Position numbers and translations under genes: made by a program
The notes under the pieces: model-generated
Database searches by the model: none
What the model was told of the DNA's origin: nothing
Seen by the model: only the letters and a program-made list of their open reading frames with translations
In this document: one piece after another, positions 7,675 to 8,791 of the stretch
Layout of the letters: each line of letters begins with the position of its first letter
How positions within the stretch are numbered: position 1 is the stretch's first letter
Source of the DNA: Spirochaetaceae bacterium
Lineage (GTDB): Bacteria > Spirochaetota > Spirochaetia > Treponematales > Breznakiellaceae
NCBI GenBank assembly: GCA_031278295.1
Contig: JAITKQ010000120.1
Span: 1-8,791, forward strand
Direction: 5' to 3'
Length of the DNA: 8,791 nt

Positions 7675-7724
7675 GTCAATTTTGTGACACGTCAATTTTG
7701 TTGACACGTCAACTTTGTTGCCAC
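7675..7724. repeat. Three tandem 16-17 bp repeats with internal dyads
   Basis: Units are GTCAATTTTGTGACAC (7675-7690), GTCAATTTTGTTGACAC (7691-7707) and GTCAACTTTGTTGCCAC (7708-7724), abutting without spacers. Unit 2 is itself a dyad (GTCAA-TTTTG-TTGAC), and the junction of units 2 and 3 gives another, GTTGAC-AC-GTCAAC (7700-7713). A looser relative, GTCAACAAGGGCTGAC, lies at 7633-7648. Possible meanings are a protein-binding array or the end of an insertion sequence. It sits between convergent genes, so a promoter operator is less natural. Confidence 0.8.
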
Positions 7725-7752
7725 ATTTGCATAATGAAATGAGCTCTCCTTG

Positions 7753-7789
7753 GGCAACGATGATTGGCCTCAAGTTAATCAGCGTTGCC
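7753..7789. other. Long hairpin between convergent genes
   Basis: GGCAACG (7753-7759) pairs with CGTTGCC (7783-7789), and TGATT (7761-7765) with AATCA (7777-7781), leaving one A/G mismatch and an 11-base loop. Neither strand has a T-run beyond the stem, so it is not a standard terminator, though it may protect or stall transcript ends. Confidence 0.5.
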
Positions 7790-7822
7790 ACGGGGCAAAC
7801 ATTCAGGTTTCAGCATTCTTTA

Positions 7823-8266
7823 TCATGTATTTTTAAGACGGTTTATGATTTCAATGGTTTTTATAATACAGGCGTTCAAATCTTTTTTAATTTCGGTTGC
7901 CCAAAAACGTAAAATAATCCAACCGTTTTTTTGGTAATACTCGTTAACTTCTTTATCACGTTTAATGTTGCGGCTTATTTTCTTTTGCCAGAAATCGGAG
8001 TAAGAGGCCAACAATTCTTCCTGCGATGAAAAATGACGTTCTTTCCAGTCATTGCCGTGCCAAAAATCGCCGTCAATGAATATAACCAGTTTGTATTTTT
8101 TTATGGCTATATCAGGTTTTCCAAAAAGTTTTTTAACATTTTTCCGGTAACGGATACCCCATTTCCAGAGCGCCTTACGAAAAAATATTTCCGGTTTTGT
8201 GTCGGAACCGCGTATACGGGACATACAGTTGCTACGTTGTTCAGGAGTTAGAACATCCATTTTCAT
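7823..8266 (-). CDS. vsr: Vsr-type very short patch repair (T/G mismatch) endonuclease
   Basis: A 147-aa nuclease of the Vsr family, which nicks DNA beside T:G mismatches arising from deamination of 5-methylcytosine. The N-terminal block LTPEQRSNCMSRIRGSDTKP is the family start. The catalytic Asp is in GKPD (Asp52), and FWHG (Phe68-Trp69-His70) matches the intercalating aromatics and catalytic His. The zinc-ligand cysteines of E. coli Vsr around this motif are absent (DGDFWHGND). The C-terminal NGWIILRFW strand is typical. Sampled rows of the gene average about 37% GC, against up to 65% in parts of livK and livH, which suggests transfer. The start could also be the in-frame ATG at 8260; 8266 has GGAAC just upstream. 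No cytosine methyltransferase is in the window. Confidence 0.88.
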   Translation of the reverse strand: MKMDVLTPEQRSNCMSRIRGSDTKPEIFFRKALWKWGIRYRKNVKKLFGKPDIAIKKYKLVIFIDGDFWHGNDWKERHFSSQEELLASYSDFWQKKISRNIKRDKEVNEYYQKNGWIILRFWATEIKKDLNACIIKTIEIINRLKNT

Positions 8267-8482
8267 TGTTCCGTTACCGGGCCGTCCGGCGCAAGCCGCG
8301 GGATAACCCTCCCGCCCGGTGGAGAGGCCGCTTACCGCAGCTTGAATGGCGGGTTTTCCTTCCCATGTTTACTACACGCCATGGTTATAAGCCTATGGGG
8401 AAAGCAAGAAAGATTCAAGTTATACTGAAATCGCGCACAAAGCTCCCCGGCAGTTTTACATTTACAAAAATTTTTCATGTAA

Positions 8483-8536
8483 TTTGGGCGCATTTCCGGC
8501 CCTTCGTGCCGGAAACCGGGCTTTGCGGGGTTCCGC
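8483..8536 (+). repeat. 50-bp interspersed palindromic repeat, right copy
   Basis: Inverted relative to 53-102 and identical over all 50 aligned bases, with one 4-base insertion at about 8504-8507. The stem TTTCCGGC/GCCGGAAA is at 8493-8500 and 8508-8515, with a 7-base loop here instead of 3. A second hairpin, GGCAAgCC/GGgTTGCC (8539-8558, one mismatch), directly follows but is not shared with the left copy. Confidence 0.85.
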
Positions 8537-8599
8537 CAGGCAAGCCCATTGGGTTGCCCCTCCAATCCCCGCGTTTCGTACACGCCGGCTTTTTCGGCG

Positions 8600-8620
8600 A
8601 TGTCGGCAATGTCAGCAATG
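8600..8620. repeat. 9-bp tandem repeat ATGTCRGCA
   Basis: ATGTCGGCA (8600-8608) and ATGTCAGCA (8609-8617), followed by ATG, make about 2.3 copies with one substitution. Too short to assign a role. Confidence 0.5.
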
Positions 8621-8651
8621 ATAGAACGGTAAACGTAAAATTACAGCCACC

Positions 8652-8677
8652 TCCATTAGGCCTGTCCATTAGGCCCG
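8652..8677. repeat. 13-bp tandem repeat TCCATTAGGCCYG
   Basis: Two abutting copies, 8652-8664 and 8665-8677, differ at one base. They lie directly before the paired dyads at 8684-8737. Confidence 0.6.
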
Positions 8678-8683
8678 TGATGA

Positions 8684-8737
8684 GACATTTCAAAATGTAA
8701 CCGAAAAGGCCTAGGTAAGACATTATGAAAATGTAAC
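8684..8737. repeat. Paired direct repeats carrying ACATT/AATGT dyads
   Basis: GACATTTCAAAATGTAAC (8684-8701) and GACATTATGAAAATGTAAC (8719-8737) are near copies 35 bases apart. The first holds the perfect dyad ACATTT-CA-AAATGT (8685-8698); the second holds ACATT/AATGT with a 5-base centre. Such spaced repeats occur in operator arrays and at the ends of some insertion sequences; which applies here is unknown. Confidence 0.65.
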
Positions 8738-8762
8738 TTTAGCTTTATGTATAGACCAAAGA

Positions 8763-8790
8763 TTGTCAATAGCCTTGTTCAGGTTATATT
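8763..8790 (+). promoter_or_regulatory. Candidate sigma-70 promoter reading out of the right edge
   Basis: TTGTCA (8763-8768) and TATATT (8785-8790) each match the consensus at five of six positions, with a 16-base spacer. It would drive a gene beyond the window. The paired dyads lie 26-79 bases upstream and could be its regulatory sites. Confidence 0.4.
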
Positions 8791-8791
8791 G

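Larger units (their letters stand above)
7588..7786. other. Segment bounded by an imperfect inverted repeat
   Basis: AGCGCTGATTTAC-type sequence at 7588-7600 and its imperfect reverse complement at 7774-7786 match at 11 of 13 bases, with the core CGCTGATT/AATCAGCG (7589-7596, 7777-7784) exact. The interior carries the tandem repeat array and part of a hairpin. This could be a small non-autonomous element or coincidence; no target-site duplication was established. Confidence 0.25.
8267..8791. other. Gene-free repeat-rich region right of vsr
   Basis: No credible gene is seen. Open frames here have no recognisable domain and run through repeats. Contents from left to right: GC-rich sequence next to the vsr start; a small bulged hairpin at 8379-8398; the inverted copy of the left-edge 50-bp element (8483-8536); an adjoining hairpin at 8539-8558; short tandem repeats at 8600-8620 and 8652-8677; paired dyads at 8684-8737; and a promoter-like site at the very end. 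No convincing promoter for vsr was found. Confidence 0.55.

Noticed and set aside
7675..7724. CRISPR array
   Set aside because: The repeats abut without spacers and no cas gene is present.
7613..7789. Integron attC site
   Set aside because: GTCCAAC fits the RYYYAAC core, but no matching GTTRRRY partner at the right place was found and no integrase or cassettes are visible.
8384..8418. Minus-strand promoter for vsr (TTGAAT and TATAAC)
   Set aside because: The spacing is about 23 bases, too long, and no better -35 box aligns with the TATAAC.
8332..8583. Minus-strand open frame of 83 codons upstream of vsr
   Set aside because: Much of it is the reverse reading of the interspersed repeat; no recognisable protein features.
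8197..8700. Plus-strand open frame of 167 codons over the vsr start and repeats
   Set aside because: It overlaps vsr on the other strand and then runs through the 50-bp repeat and tandem repeats; no domain or ribosome binding site.

Overview
The window looks like a chromosomal piece from a bacterium with moderate to high GC. A host-associated spirochaete of the Treponema type is my best guess. The basis is the loose lipobox lipoproteins, heavy ATA isoleucine use in the transporter genes, an aldo/keto reductase fused to a ferredoxin-like tail, and many small interspersed palindromes. This placement is inference; there is no rRNA or other marker here.

Layout. Positions 1-377 hold no gene but are packed with short palindromes and a G-rich pentamer array. 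A single gene at 378-1496 encodes an aldo/keto reductase with two C-terminal 4Fe-4S motifs. A 249-base intergenic region follows, with hairpins, a candidate promoter/operator and a good ribosome binding site. It leads into a six-gene operon at 1746-7583: a lipoprotein substrate-binding protein (LivK/J type), two permeases (livH, livM), two ATPases (livG, livF), and a second solute-binding lipoprotein of a different, family-1-like type. Genes in the operon are separated by 3-5 bases or overlap, so they are probably co-transcribed and translationally coupled. Together the first five make a complete HAAT-type (branched-chain amino acid or related) importer. The sixth gene has no permease partner of its own here.

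Positions 7584-7822 lie between convergent genes and hold three tandem 16-17 bp repeats and a large hairpin. An AT-rich gene on the minus strand (7823-8266) encodes a Vsr-type mismatch endonuclease with no partner cytosine methyltransferase in view. Positions 8267-8791 carry no credible gene. They hold several repeat types, including an inverted copy of a 50-bp element also present at the left edge (53-102), and a plausible outward promoter at the right edge.

The core genes are ordinary and well recognised. The less explained material is the repeat content: the inverted 50-bp element at both ends whose only difference falls in a hairpin loop, the tandem palindromic array at 7675-7724, and paired dyads at 8684-8737. 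I do not see a clearly new multi-gene system.
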